Shown here: in pieces, positions 7,396-16,563 of the stretch
Layout of the letters: each line of letters begins with the position of its first letter
Numbering within the stretch: the first letter of the stretch is position 1
Assembly (NCBI RefSeq): GCF_014287585.1
Contig: NZ_JACOOJ010000010.1
Location: 72,056-136,055 of the forward strand
Source of the DNA: Parabacteroides hominis
GTDB lineage: Bacteria > Bacteroidota > Bacteroidia > Bacteroidales > Tannerellaceae
Length of the DNA stretch: 64,000 bases
Direction of reading: 5' to 3'
Program-made: the position numbers and the translations under genes
The notes under the pieces: model-generated
Database searches by the model: none
What the model was told of the DNA's origin: nothing
The model's input: the letters and a program-made list of their open reading frames with translations, nothing else

Positions 7396-10278
7396 ATGCA
7401 GAGGAGATCTTTTATCAAACAGAGTGTTTTATGGACGGCCGGTTGTGCTGTCGGTAGCCGTATGCCGTTGTGGGGTGCGGTCGATGCGACCGGTGAGGTG
7501 ACGGGAGCAGCCTTGCGTTCCGGTGAACTATATAAATTATTTCGCGATCCGCAATCCATTTACCGTCCGTTTGTCCGTTGGTGGTGGAACGGGGATAAAG
7601 TGGAAGCCGACGAGTTGAAACGCGAACTGCACATATTGAAGGATGCAGGTATCGGAGGAGTAGAGATCAATCCGGTCAAATTCCCCGGTAATGACACGGA
7701 CGATCTGGGAAAGAAGTCGCTGTCCTGGCTGAGTGACGAATGGATCGACATGTTACGGGTGACTTTTGACGAGGCGAAGTCGCTCGATATGACCTGCGAC
7801 CTGATCGTCGGTTCCGGCTGGCCGTTCGGGGCGGAGTTCCTGACGGGAGACGAACGGGCGGATGTCGTAGTGAATTACTCCGAGAAACTGAGCGGGCCGA
7901 TCGATTATGAGGTCTCTCGCGACGGCCTGTACTGTGCGGCCGATCCTGCTATCAGTTCTCCCTTCCTCGGAAAGAAGATGGAGTTAGTATCCTTGCAACT
8001 GGTCCCCGAACCGTTTGGCAGTCTTGATCAGGCTATCGACCTGATGGGGAAGGAGGTGGACGGGACGTTCAAGTTCAAAGTGCCCGATGGGAAATATGTC
8101 TTGTTTGCCTTGGTCAAGATACGCGGTTTCCTCGAAGTGATCAATGGCGCCCCCGGTGCTACGGGACCGGTGTTGAACCACTTCAACAAGCCGGCCGTAC
8201 AGAAATATCTGAATAATATGTCGGACAAGATCCAGAACCGTTTAGGCCCGTTGTCCGGCAATATCCGTTCCCTGTTTACCGACAGCATGGAACTGGAAGG
8301 TTCGAACTGGTCGTATGATATGGCGGAAGAGTTCAAGAGACGTCGGGGATATGATGTGCAGCCGTACCTGCCTTTCATCCTGTTTAAGATGGGGAGTATG
8401 GGGAATGTGTTGACCTATGAGCCGAAGGTGCAGTTCACACCCGAACTGGACGATACGATCCAGCGTGTACGCTATGACTTCGAATATACGAAAGCCGAAC
8501 TGTTGCGCGAGCGTTTTACACGGACTTATCTGGACTGGTGCAAGGGGCTGAACGTCAAATCGCGTGCACAAGCCTACGGACGTGGTTTCTTCCCGCTCGA
8601 AAGCAGCTTGGATTATGATATTCCCGAATGTGAATCCTGGACGATGACCTGGTTGCGGCACCGTTTGGGCGAGGAGATGTCGGAAGAGGATTATCGCCGG
8701 GGCCGTGCCTATACGATGGTCAATAAATATGTATCTTCTGCCGCCCACTTGCGGGGAAAGCGCCTGGTGAGTTGCGAGGAGATGACAAATACCTATACCG
8801 TGTTCAATATGACATTGGAGTTGTTGAAGATCGGAGGCGACCAGACGGCTATCTCCGGTGTGACGCATTCCATCTTCCACGGTTTCAACTATTCTCCGAA
8901 AGAAGCTCCGTTCCCCGGATGGATTCGTTACGGGGCTTATTATAACGAGAATAACAACTGGTGGCCGTATTTCAAATATTATACCGCTTATAAAGGCCGC
9001 ATGGCTTCCGCCCTGCAACATGGAACCATGTATGCGGATATCGCGATCTTGCATCCGATAGCCGATATGTGGAGCACGTTGGGGATGCAGAACGAGCCGT
9101 TCCCCGCCACTACCAATGTGAAATATAAGACATTGGTATGGGAAGCAATCAATAAGAACGGTAGCGGTTGCGACTATGTTTCCGAATCGATCATCCGGGA
9201 TGCCGAGATGAAAGACGGTTACTTGTGTTACGGTCCCCGCAAATATAAAACGCTTTTCCTGATCGAGGTGGAGAGTATGGAACCGGCTACCGCGCGTAAA
9301 TTGTATGATTTTGTGGCCTCAGGCGGGCGTATCTTCTGCATCGAGGCTTATCCGCATAAATCGGTCGGCCTGAAAGATCATGACAAGCACGATAAGGAAG
9401 TGCAGGAATGGGTGGAAAAGATGAAGCAGATGGACGGGCGTTTCATACTGCTCCATAAACCGGAAAAAGACTTTGTCGGTTGGTATCAGGGGGTTCAGAA
9501 AGACTATGGATTGACACCGTATATGACTATCGAAAAACCTGATCCTTACCTGATGCAGAACCGTTATCAGGGCGATAACAGGGAAGAAATGTTCTTCTTC
9601 AGTTATGCGCACCGCTATAATTCGCATCAGACCCGTATCTCCTTCAGCAACGAGATTGTAAAAGGCCGTCAGGGTTGGGTGTGGGATCTGGAAACGGGCG
9701 AACGTTACCGGCTGCCGCTGGATGCCGCCAACAGTTTCCTGTTCGACTTCGGCCCGGCTGATTCTCTCCTGATTGTGTTCGATAAGCAAAAGAGAGGGAA
9801 TGATTATAAGCCGCTGCCTACTTCCGGTACGGACTTGAAAGACCTGTCCGCCGACTGGGATGTCGAATTTCGTCACAGCCGTGAGAATACGGTGCAAAAG
9901 ACACATTTCGACAAATTGCAGGATTTGAAAGATACGGACTATGTGAACTTCTGCGGAACGGTTGTCTATAGGAAGAAAATCAATGTCTCTTCGCCTGCCG
10001 GAACGGTGCTTAACCTCGGATTGGTGCACGGTGTGTCCGAAGTATTCGTGAACGGGCAGAGCTGCGGTGTCAAATGGTATGGCCGTCGTATTCATCCGGT
10101 TGCAGCCCAATTGAAACAGGGTGAGAATACGGTTGAGGTACATGTCGTAACCGTTATGGGAAACTATATGAAGACGCTGAAGGATAATAAGATTGCCCAG
10201 GCATGGACCAGGAGACAGGATGTTGTACAGCCGGCGGGATTGGTCGGACCGGTAACCGTTTTTAGAATTAAAAATTAA
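7396..10278 (+). CDS. GH106-type alpha-L-rhamnosidase, probably Tat-exported
   Basis: 960 residues. The N-terminus carries a twin-arginine motif (RRSFIKQ) and a possible lipobox (TAGC, Cys17). The GH106 opening (RPFVRWWWNGDKV) is followed by the large TIM-barrel region with an aromatic, Trp-rich core. The C-terminal 130 residues form a beta-sandwich (FCGTVVYRKKINV to LVGPVTVFRI), as in full-length GH106 enzymes. GH106 removes alpha-L-rhamnose from rhamnogalacturonans and related glycans. A strong Shine-Dalgarno (AAGGAGG, 7381-7387) sets the start, which is unusual in this window. It lies between GH28 genes, which supports a joint role in rhamnose- and galacturonate-rich pectin. Confidence 0.85.
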   Translation: MQRRSFIKQSVLWTAGCAVGSRMPLWGAVDATGEVTGAALRSGELYKLFRDPQSIYRPFVRWWWNGDKVEADELKRELHILKDAGIGGVEINPVKFPGNDTDDLGKKSLSWLSDEWIDMLRVTFDEAKSLDMTCDLIVGSGWPFGAEFLTGDERADVVVNYSEKLSGPIDYEVSRDGLYCAADPAISSPFLGKKMELVSLQLVPEPFGSLDQAIDLMGKEVDGTFKFKVPDGKYVLFALVKIRGFLEVINGAPGATGPVLNHFNKPAVQKYLNNMSDKIQNRLGPLSGNIRSLFTDSMELEGSNWSYDMAEEFKRRRGYDVQPYLPFILFKMGSMGNVLTYEPKVQFTPELDDTIQRVRYDFEYTKAELLRERFTRTYLDWCKGLNVKSRAQAYGRGFFPLESSLDYDIPECESWTMTWLRHRLGEEMSEEDYRRGRAYTMVNKYVSSAAHLRGKRLVSCEEMTNTYTVFNMTLELLKIGGDQTAISGVTHSIFHGFNYSPKEAPFPGWIRYGAYYNENNNWWPYFKYYTAYKGRMASALQHGTMYADIAILHPIADMWSTLGMQNEPFPATTNVKYKTLVWEAINKNGSGCDYVSESIIRDAEMKDGYLCYGPRKYKTLFLIEVESMEPATARKLYDFVASGGRIFCIEAYPHKSVGLKDHDKHDKEVQEWVEKMKQMDGRFILLHKPEKDFVGWYQGVQKDYGLTPYMTIEKPDPYLMQNRYQGDNREEMFFFSYAHRYNSHQTRISFSNEIVKGRQGWVWDLETGERYRLPLDAANSFLFDFGPADSLLIVFDKQKRGNDYKPLPTSGTDLKDLSADWDVEFRHSRENTVQKTHFDKLQDLKDTDYVNFCGTVVYRKKINVSSPAGTVLNLGLVHGVSEVFVNGQSCGVKWYGRRIHPVAAQLKQGENTVEVHVVTVMGNYMKTLKDNKIAQAWTRRQDVVQPAGLVGPVTVFRIKN

Positions 10279-10306
10279 GAATTAAAAATTAAGACTTAGA
10301 AGAGCT

Positions 10307-11776
10307 ATGAATGTGATTAGAAAAATAATGATCCTGTGCTTGCTGGCGGGAATGGTGATTCCGGTGTGGGCGAAAGATTACCAGATGACTATGTTCGGGA
10401 TCAGGTCGGATGGGACGACCATGAATACCCGTTCCATACAAAAGGCGATCGACTTTATTTCCGAGAATGGGGGCGGACGTCTGGTGTTTACCGTCGGACG
10501 TTATCTGACCGGCAGTATTCATTTGAAGTCGAATGTGACGATCCATTTAGGAGAGGGGGCTGTGTTGGTCGGTTCCACCAATCCTTATGATTATGATATG
10601 GAACTGAATGCCTGGTACGGCTTGATCCTGGCGAACAAGCAGGATAATATCGGCATTACCGGTAAAGGGGTGATCGACGGTCGCGGGCGTGAACTTGCCA
10701 ATAACTTCATCAACCAGGTTTATTCAGGGGTGATCAAGGATAAGTTGCAGTTGGGGCGTGTTGCCAACCGTCCGAAGCTGGTCTATCTTCGCGAATGCAA
10801 GAATGTGGAGATAAAAGATGTGACGATGATGAATCCGGCTTTCTGGACGCAGACCTACGACCAGTGCGAGAACCTGTTGATCGACGGTATCACGGTGCAT
10901 AGCCGTGCTTACTGGAATAACGACGGGATGGATATTGTCGACTGTAACGGCGCGTTGATCCAAAACTGTTATGTGGATGCGACAGACGATGCGATCTGCC
11001 TGAAATCCCATAGCGCCGATGCCGTTTGCCAGAATATCGAGGTACGCAACAACACGGCCTGTTCAAGTGCAAGCGGTATCAAGTTCGGAACGGCTTCGAC
11101 GGGTGGCTTCAAGAATATAAAGATTATCAATAACACTGTATTCGACACGTTCCGTTCGGCCATAACGATCCAGGCGGTTGATGGCGGGCAGGTTGAAAAT
11201 GTGGTAGTGGATAGCCTTCGTTCCATCAATACCGGAAATCCCATCTATTTGGTCGTGGGAGAACGCCGTGAAGGGCGTCGCAGCCGGATGGACAACGTGC
11301 ATATCTCGAATGTTTATGCCGAGGTCCCGGCAACGAAACCGGATGCAGGTTATGACTACGAAGGGCCGACGGAAGATAATCCGCGCAATGTCTCGCCTTC
11401 CGGCATTGTCGGCTTGCAGGATAACAAGATTACGAATGTCTCTATCGAGAATGTCGAGATCGTCTATCCGGGCGGTGGTAATCCGTTGTATGCTAAAGTG
11501 GGCCTGGACGAACTGGACAAAGTACCGGAAATGCCGAAGGCTTACCCTGAGTTCTCTCAGCATAAGGAGTTGCCGGCCTGGGGGTTTTATGTCCGTCATG
11601 CCGATGGGGTCACTTTCAAGAATGTGAAGTTGACTGCTTTGAAGAAAGACTATCGTCCGGCTATTGTTTTGGACGATGTGCACAACGGTGCATTTACGAA
11701 GATCAAAGTGGTTGAACCGTCTGCCGGAAAGAAGGAAAAGATACACGCTTACAAGTCTACGAAGATTAAAAAATAG
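10307..11776 (+). CDS. GH28-like pectinase, second full-length copy
   Basis: 489 residues with a signal peptide ending VWAKDYQ. It is a clear paralogue of the gene at 5128: the same order of beta-helix coils, YWNNDGMDIVD (Asp206), DD at 227-228, and SSASGIKFGT in place of the canonical GHG. The C-terminal block ends with the shared KKDYRPAIV strand. The same non-standard active-site pattern therefore recurs in both intact copies and is a lineage feature, not a mutation. It is the last gene of the cluster; the stop is 5 bases before a long inverted repeat. Likely acts in the periplasm or at the surface on oligogalacturonides or rhamnogalacturonan fragments. Confidence 0.8.
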   Translation: MNVIRKIMILCLLAGMVIPVWAKDYQMTMFGIRSDGTTMNTRSIQKAIDFISENGGGRLVFTVGRYLTGSIHLKSNVTIHLGEGAVLVGSTNPYDYDMELNAWYGLILANKQDNIGITGKGVIDGRGRELANNFINQVYSGVIKDKLQLGRVANRPKLVYLRECKNVEIKDVTMMNPAFWTQTYDQCENLLIDGITVHSRAYWNNDGMDIVDCNGALIQNCYVDATDDAICLKSHSADAVCQNIEVRNNTACSSASGIKFGTASTGGFKNIKIINNTVFDTFRSAITIQAVDGGQVENVVVDSLRSINTGNPIYLVVGERREGRRSRMDNVHISNVYAEVPATKPDAGYDYEGPTEDNPRNVSPSGIVGLQDNKITNVSIENVEIVYPGGGNPLYAKVGLDELDKVPEMPKAYPEFSQHKELPAWGFYVRHADGVTFKNVKLTALKKDYRPAIVLDDVHNGAFTKIKVVEPSAGKKEKIHAYKSTKIKK

Positions 11777-11781
11777 AAAGC

Positions 11782-12107
11782 GTTTCCGCACGTTCCGCAT
11801 GTTCCGTCTTATACACTTTTTTGCTGGTGAAATTTATAATTATATAATTGTATAATAATGTTTTACAGCTAAAGATATGTAGTGCGGAACTTTTTTTACA
11901 TGCGGTTTCCGTAACTATTCCGGTCTATCAGGGAAACATCGCAAAAGTCATTCTTGATCCCTCCCCATAGGGATCATGGATATCTATTTTCATATTTTCT
12001 GTTTTCCGCAGGCTGAAAATAGATAAATTAGCCTTAATGGTCTGTTATATAATGCTTTCCTCCATGAGAAAAGTGTATAAGGCGGAACATGCGGAACGTG
12101 CGGAAAC
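11782..12107. repeat. 326-base inverted-repeat element with 39-base arms
   Basis: The arms 11782-11820 and 12069-12107 are reverse complements over 39 bases with one mismatch (11807/12082), which would be a G-U pair in RNA. Each arm contains 9-base repeats of the form GTTCCGCAY. The interior has two more perfect hairpins: 8-base arms at 11955-11962/11969-11976 and 11-base arms at 11982-11992/12014-12024. No open frame of note lies inside. It could be a miniature inverted-repeat transposable element or a large structured RNA. No target-site duplication is obvious. Confidence 0.75.
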
Positions 12108-12111
12108 TCAT

Positions 12112-12149
12112 AAAAAACGTACATCTTTTCAGAAGAAGATGTACGTTTT
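12112..12149 (-). terminator. Terminator of the 36-residue gene (possibly bidirectional)
   Basis: A perfect 14-bp stem (12114-12127 with 12136-12149) and 8-base loop. On the minus strand it is followed by a run of T (complement of the A run at 12112-12117). Confidence 0.8.
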
Positions 12150-12168
12150 CCAAATGAAAAACTTACGT

Positions 12169-12279
12169 TTATTTATCCAAAGATCTTAACCAGCGCTTTC
12201 CGGCGGGAGTCAGAATAAAGATCAAGTAGACTAAAGCTAATCCACCGATAATACTATATAAAGTAACTGCTGCACTCAT
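12169..12279 (-). CDS. Small single-span membrane protein, 36 residues
   Basis: The minus strand from ATG at 12277-12279 encodes MSAAVTLYSIIGGLALVYLI, continues with FILTPAGKRWLRSLDK, and stops at 12169. Residues 4-24 form one strongly hydrophobic helix. The basic tail (GKRWLRS) predicts a cytoplasmic C-terminus by the positive-inside rule. A strong terminator stands 20 bases past the stop and a second hairpin lies upstream at 12403-12436. I do not recognise a family; size and shape recall small transporter-associated peptides such as KdpF, but no kdp genes are in view. No Shine-Dalgarno is seen, which is usual in this phylum. Confidence 0.6.
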   Translation of the reverse strand: MSAAVTLYSIIGGLALVYLIFILTPAGKRWLRSLDK

Positions 12280-12402
12280 TGTCTGTCTTTTTTATTAGTT
12301 ATTAATGTAATAAATGCACCTTTCTTCCTTCACAATCGGAAGCAAATGAAAATTCACATTCTGTTTTCTTTTCATAGCTAATATGTTTAGTTATACGAAA
12401 GT

Positions 12403-12436
12403 AAAGGTAGAAAAGATTTCAAACCTTTCCTACCTT
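12403..12436 (-). terminator. Hairpin after the glycosidase-like gene
   Basis: 13-base arms (12403-12415 and 12424-12436) pair with one mismatch across an 8-base loop. T-rich sequence flanks both sides. It probably ends the leftward GH92 operon, partially or fully. Confidence 0.55.
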
Positions 12437-12466
12437 TTATGAATTATTTTCGTGATAAAGACGGCT

Positions 12467-14119
12467 TTAGAAATACCCGTGCGTTTTCACATCTCCATAT
12501 TTGAGGGCTATCTCCACCCGTTTGACGATAAATGTATTATCATCTTCGGACTGGAAAGCGATGCGGTTATATCCTTGCTTGAGGACTTTGCCGGGCAGGA
12601 TAAAGGCATATTCCTTTTCTTCTCCTTCCAGTCCGCGTTCCCTGTCGTACAGGCGGGTGTAGGCAGGCATTTCTTTTTCAACCGTTTCCCCGTTTACCGT
12701 CAACCGGCAGGCTATCGGCCGACTGGTGCGGATGAATAGGATTGCTTCTTCCGGATATCCTTCTTCTACCGAATCCCCGATATAGAGATCCGCCTCTTTC
12801 CGTTCGCCTTTGCCTATTTTTAACGGGAGTGGGGAATCTGGCTTTATATTGTACTGGACAACTCCGTCAGACAGTGCATAGATCTTATTCCGGCCTTTTA
12901 AAGTTTCCAACGAACCCAATTCCCGGAGCAGCTCCGGCATCATGATCCGGCAAACCTGGCCGCCGTCTTCCAGATATAGTTTCCCGTCATGTTCGGAATT
13001 GAACGCGCCGAAATAGTAGTTGAACAGGTAGATCCCGTCTGCCCCCTGCGAGAGGATATGGGAACACATGCCCCTGTGCATGCCGTGTGACCAGAATTCC
13101 CGCGGGCGGTAGCCTCCGTCGTCGATCGAGCTGTAGAACGGGATGTTGAGGTCTTTCCCCATTTCTTCCCTGAACTTGGCCACCGGCATGGCGGGATCGC
13201 CTCTCCAATGGACACCTGTACTGATAAAGTCCAGCAGTCCGAGGCGCAGCCATTCGCGTATATCCAGCCCTTTCATCATGTTTTGCTCGGCCGTCGGCGC
13301 TACACGTGCGGAGAGCAGGATCTTTCTGCCTTGTTTAGCTGAAATTTCATCCACCTTCTGACGGATATCTTTCATTAATTGTGTCATAAGCGGTGCGTTC
13401 TGCGGCCCTGTGCCAGACTTGAAGTAAACGATAAAGCGCATAAAGTCGAGATCGTATCCGTCGATTATGTCGGCATAATTCTCCAATTGCTCGGAAATAA
13501 TCGCCAGCTTGCGATCGCGGACTTCCTTTATGGCGAAGTCAAAAGCTCCGCCGCTGTTATAACCTTGTGTCGTGTCGTTCAGCCAGTATTCCGGATGCTG
13601 AATCCAGAAATCGGTGTACCAGATCGGACAATGGGTAGTCGTATCATTGAAATGCAAGTCGTTCATCCGGTAGGTGATGAAGGCTTCCATCCCCTTCTCC
13701 TTTGCCCTTTTTAGGGTATAGGCGACCAAGTCCGTCCCTTCTTTTTCCAGGTTCAGATGGTTCCGGTAGTATTTTCGGAAAGAGTTATATTGAGCCGTGT
13801 CGCAGCCGCAATCCAACGTTCCGTTCAGGTCGTCTCCCATCACATGGCCATATTTGGAGCGGACATAGAAGAAATCGCTGCCGGAGCACATCATATAGGT
13901 CGTGACCTGTGAGTTCGCCACCATATCGACACTGGAATCCAGGTCGGCAAGCGTAAGCGGACGATACTTGAACCAGCGGTTTCCTAACAGGTCGGAACCG
14001 TCGTTATTATGAATGATCCGGAATGTCCGTTCGGGAGCCTTTTTTACATCGGGTGCACAGGCAAAGAAAGCCTGTGCACATAAAAGAATCGAGAAATAGT
14101 TAATTATAAGTGATTTCAT
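12467..14119 (-). CDS. Putative glycoside-hydrolase-like lipoprotein (unassigned TIM barrel)
   Basis: 550 residues. The signal peptide ends in a lipobox (FFAC, Cys20). The central 300 residues read like a glycosidase TIM barrel: GMEAFITYRMNDLHF, then DGYDLDFMRF with a candidate catalytic Asp, then strands ending LLSARV and STGVHW. The last 100 residues look like a beta-sandwich (VNGETVEKEM, GYNRIAFQSEDDN). I cannot name a CAZy family; it resembles the broad GHL10-like group. It lies 14 bases after the GH92 gene on the same strand, so a joint role on a mannose-containing glycan is an inference from context. Confidence in the reading frame is high; in function, low. Confidence 0.65.
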   Translation of the reverse strand: MKSLIINYFSILLCAQAFFACAPDVKKAPERTFRIIHNNDGSDLLGNRWFKYRPLTLADLDSSVDMVANSQVTTYMMCSGSDFFYVRSKYGHVMGDDLNGTLDCGCDTAQYNSFRKYYRNHLNLEKEGTDLVAYTLKRAKEKGMEAFITYRMNDLHFNDTTTHCPIWYTDFWIQHPEYWLNDTTQGYNSGGAFDFAIKEVRDRKLAIISEQLENYADIIDGYDLDFMRFIVYFKSGTGPQNAPLMTQLMKDIRQKVDEISAKQGRKILLSARVAPTAEQNMMKGLDIREWLRLGLLDFISTGVHWRGDPAMPVAKFREEMGKDLNIPFYSSIDDGGYRPREFWSHGMHRGMCSHILSQGADGIYLFNYYFGAFNSEHDGKLYLEDGGQVCRIMMPELLRELGSLETLKGRNKIYALSDGVVQYNIKPDSPLPLKIGKGERKEADLYIGDSVEEGYPEEAILFIRTSRPIACRLTVNGETVEKEMPAYTRLYDRERGLEGEEKEYAFILPGKVLKQGYNRIAFQSEDDNTFIVKRVEIALKYGDVKTHGYF

Positions 14120-14133
14120 GGTGTGTTGTGTGT

Positions 14134-16455
14134 TTATTCGGCTAATGAATAAGGCTTTTCCTCTGCTGTGAACTGCCTTTTCTTATTGGGACTCGAAGTC
14201 ATTTGGAAGACGAGTTCGCCTCCGTCCATGATATCCTGATGGGTGATGTACGCCTTTTCGTAAGGTTTGCCGTTCAGGGTGACGGATTTGATGTAACGGT
14301 TCTTGTCGCTGACCTTATCCGCTCTGACCGTAAATGTTTTTCCGTTTTCCAGGTTTACCCGCATGTAAGGAAGGTAAGGAGTTCCGATGACATACTGGTC
14401 GGTTCCGGGGCATACCGGATAGAAGCCCAAGGCCGAGAAGATGTACCAGGCGGACATCTGGCCGCAATCGTCGTTGCCGCACAGGCCGTCGATATTGTTG
14501 CGGTACATGCGGTTCATGATCTCGCGAATCCAGTATTGCGTCTTCCACGGTTCGGTAGTCCAACTGTATAAATAAGGAATGTGGTGGCTCGGTTCGTTAC
14601 CGTGGACATAAGTGCCGAGCAAGCCTTCCCGTGTCACATCTTCGGTCTGGGCGAAGAACTCGTCCGGCAGATGCATGGTAAACAAGGAGTCCAGCTTGTT
14701 GATAAAGCTGCGGTTGCCACCCATCAGGCGGATCAGGTCGGACGGAGCCTGCGGAACATAGAAAGAATAGTTCCAGGCGTTTCCTTCGATAAAACCTTGT
14801 CCGTGTGTGCTGAGCAGGTCGATATCCTCTTTCCAGCTACCGTCTTTGTAACGCGGACAGGCGAAGCCCAGGCCGGGTTTGAACACGTTCTTGTAAGAGA
14901 GTGCGCGCTTCTTGTAAGTATCGGCAATCTGTTTGTCTCCCATCAAAAGAGCAGTGTGATAGACTGTCCAATCCTCATAGGCATTTTCCAATGTGATGGA
15001 TGCCGATGTTTGTGAATCGTCGAAAGGAACATATCCTAATCGTTTATACTCGTCCGTATGATCATAATAAGGCACGTTCGAACTGCTGACCATCGCTTTG
15101 ATCGCTTCCTGTTTGTCGATCGGCAAGCCTTTGGTGATGGCATCGGCCAGGACAGAAACCGAGTGATAGCCGATCATGCACCAGTTCTCGTTACCCATAT
15201 GCGACCAGACCGGCAGCAGGTGATGCACACTTTGGCTGTAATGGGCGAGCATCGATTTCACAAGGTCCGTGCTGACATCCCGTTTGATGATGTTGAACAA
15301 CGGATGCAAAGCCCGGTATGTGTCCCAGACAGAAAATACGGTATAGTTCGTAAAGCCCTCGGCCTGGTGGATATTGTGGTCGATCCCCCGGTATTTCCCG
15401 TCTACATCCATATAAACGGACGGATTGATCATCGTATGGTACAAAGAAGTATAAAGCATGGATAGCTGGTCGTTGCTGCCCTCCGCATCGATGACGGACA
15501 GCGCGTTCTCCCATTTCCCGTTCGTTTCCTGGCGGATCGTGTCAAACGACTTGCCGGTAGCCTCCGCTTGCAGGTTCTTTACGGCCCCGTCTGTTCCGAC
15601 AGCCGAAAGAGCCACTTTGATTTCGAGCGGGGCGCTTCCTTCCTTGAACTCGAAGTAAGAAACGACTTTACGTCCGCCGATCTCCGGGAAGTTCTCTGCT
15701 GTATTGAAACGCCGGAAACCACCCGGATAGTTGACTTTCTCCCGGTCCGTATATCCGTAACGGGTGACCGGCTGGGAGAACGAGATGGCAAAATAGGTGT
15801 AGTTTACACGGCTCCATCCGTTGGTAATGCGGTAGCCGGTAACCAGGGTGTCGTTTTCGACCCGGAGGTTTGCCCACAACACCTTGCCGTCGTAATTGTA
15901 GATGCCGTGGTTGAGGTCGAGTATCAGTTGTTTCTTCTGATCGGCCGGATAGGTGTATTTATGAATACCGGTCCGTTCGGTTGCCGTCAGTTGCACTTTG
16001 ATCTGGTCGTCGGCCAGCAACACTTCGTAGTAGCCCGGACGGGATATTTCGGTGTCATGGCTGAACCGGGAACGATAGCCGCTGTCCGGATTATCAGCCG
16101 TACCGGGGTTGACCTGTAATTTCCCGGTGAAAGGCATCAGCAGGATATCGCCGAGGTCGGAATGCCCCGTTCCGCTGAAGTGCGTATGGCTGAAACCGAC
16201 GATGGAACTGTCCTTATGCTGGTAGCCGGCACAGTATTCATACGCGCGGGGTTGATAGACTCCGTCGATGTTATGGGGAATGGTATCGGTGTCAGGACTT
16301 ACCTGTACGATGCCGAACGGGGCGCAGGCGCCGGGAAATGTATGTCCCATCCCGTTTGTTCCGATGATCGGGTTTACCAGATCGGTCTTTTGCGCCATAA
16401 CCGGCATGGTTATGCAGGCAAGAGCGACAATCAGTGATTTCATTTGTTTTTGCAT
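14134..16455 (-). CDS. GH92 family alpha-mannosidase
   Basis: About 773 residues. Signature blocks of GH92 are all present: the N-terminal VNPIIGTNGMGHTFPGA and GFSHTHFSGTGHSD, the HGNEPSHHIPYLY block carrying the predicted acid Glu, and GNDDCGQMSAWY with the predicted base Asp residues. GH92 enzymes are calcium-dependent exo-alpha-mannosidases acting on N-glycans, yeast mannan or glycoproteins. A signal peptide (ending VMAQ) predicts export to the periplasm. An in-frame ATG at 16506 is ruled out because a promoter (16486-16515) lies over it; 16455 or 16443 are the plausible starts. It leads an operon with the glycosidase-like lipoprotein downstream. Confidence 0.92.
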   Translation of the reverse strand: MQKQMKSLIVALACITMPVMAQKTDLVNPIIGTNGMGHTFPGACAPFGIVQVSPDTDTIPHNIDGVYQPRAYEYCAGYQHKDSSIVGFSHTHFSGTGHSDLGDILLMPFTGKLQVNPGTADNPDSGYRSRFSHDTEISRPGYYEVLLADDQIKVQLTATERTGIHKYTYPADQKKQLILDLNHGIYNYDGKVLWANLRVENDTLVTGYRITNGWSRVNYTYFAISFSQPVTRYGYTDREKVNYPGGFRRFNTAENFPEIGGRKVVSYFEFKEGSAPLEIKVALSAVGTDGAVKNLQAEATGKSFDTIRQETNGKWENALSVIDAEGSNDQLSMLYTSLYHTMINPSVYMDVDGKYRGIDHNIHQAEGFTNYTVFSVWDTYRALHPLFNIIKRDVSTDLVKSMLAHYSQSVHHLLPVWSHMGNENWCMIGYHSVSVLADAITKGLPIDKQEAIKAMVSSSNVPYYDHTDEYKRLGYVPFDDSQTSASITLENAYEDWTVYHTALLMGDKQIADTYKKRALSYKNVFKPGLGFACPRYKDGSWKEDIDLLSTHGQGFIEGNAWNYSFYVPQAPSDLIRLMGGNRSFINKLDSLFTMHLPDEFFAQTEDVTREGLLGTYVHGNEPSHHIPYLYSWTTEPWKTQYWIREIMNRMYRNNIDGLCGNDDCGQMSAWYIFSALGFYPVCPGTDQYVIGTPYLPYMRVNLENGKTFTVRADKVSDKNRYIKSVTLNGKPYEKAYITHQDIMDGGELVFQMTSSPNKKRQFTAEEKPYSLAE

Positions 16456-16485
16456 ATGCGTGTTTTTCTTATTTTCTGGGATGTC

Positions 16486-16515
16486 CAAAGGTAAGCAAAG
16501 CCGCAAATATGCAAA
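16486..16515 (-). promoter_or_regulatory. Promoter of the GH92 operon
   Basis: Minus strand: TTTG (16512-16515), 18 bases, TACCTTTG (16486-16493). Both boxes match the Bacteroidales consensus. Predicted start near 16480, about 25 bases before the ATG. Confidence 0.65.
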
Positions 16516-16563
16516 TGTATTTTTTGTCGGATTTATTTAGATATTTGGCTAAATGGCGGAAAG

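Noticed and set aside
11782..12107. Invertible promoter controlled by a site-specific recombinase
   Set aside because: No recombinase gene is in the window and no consensus promoter is seen inside the element; left as one hypothesis only.
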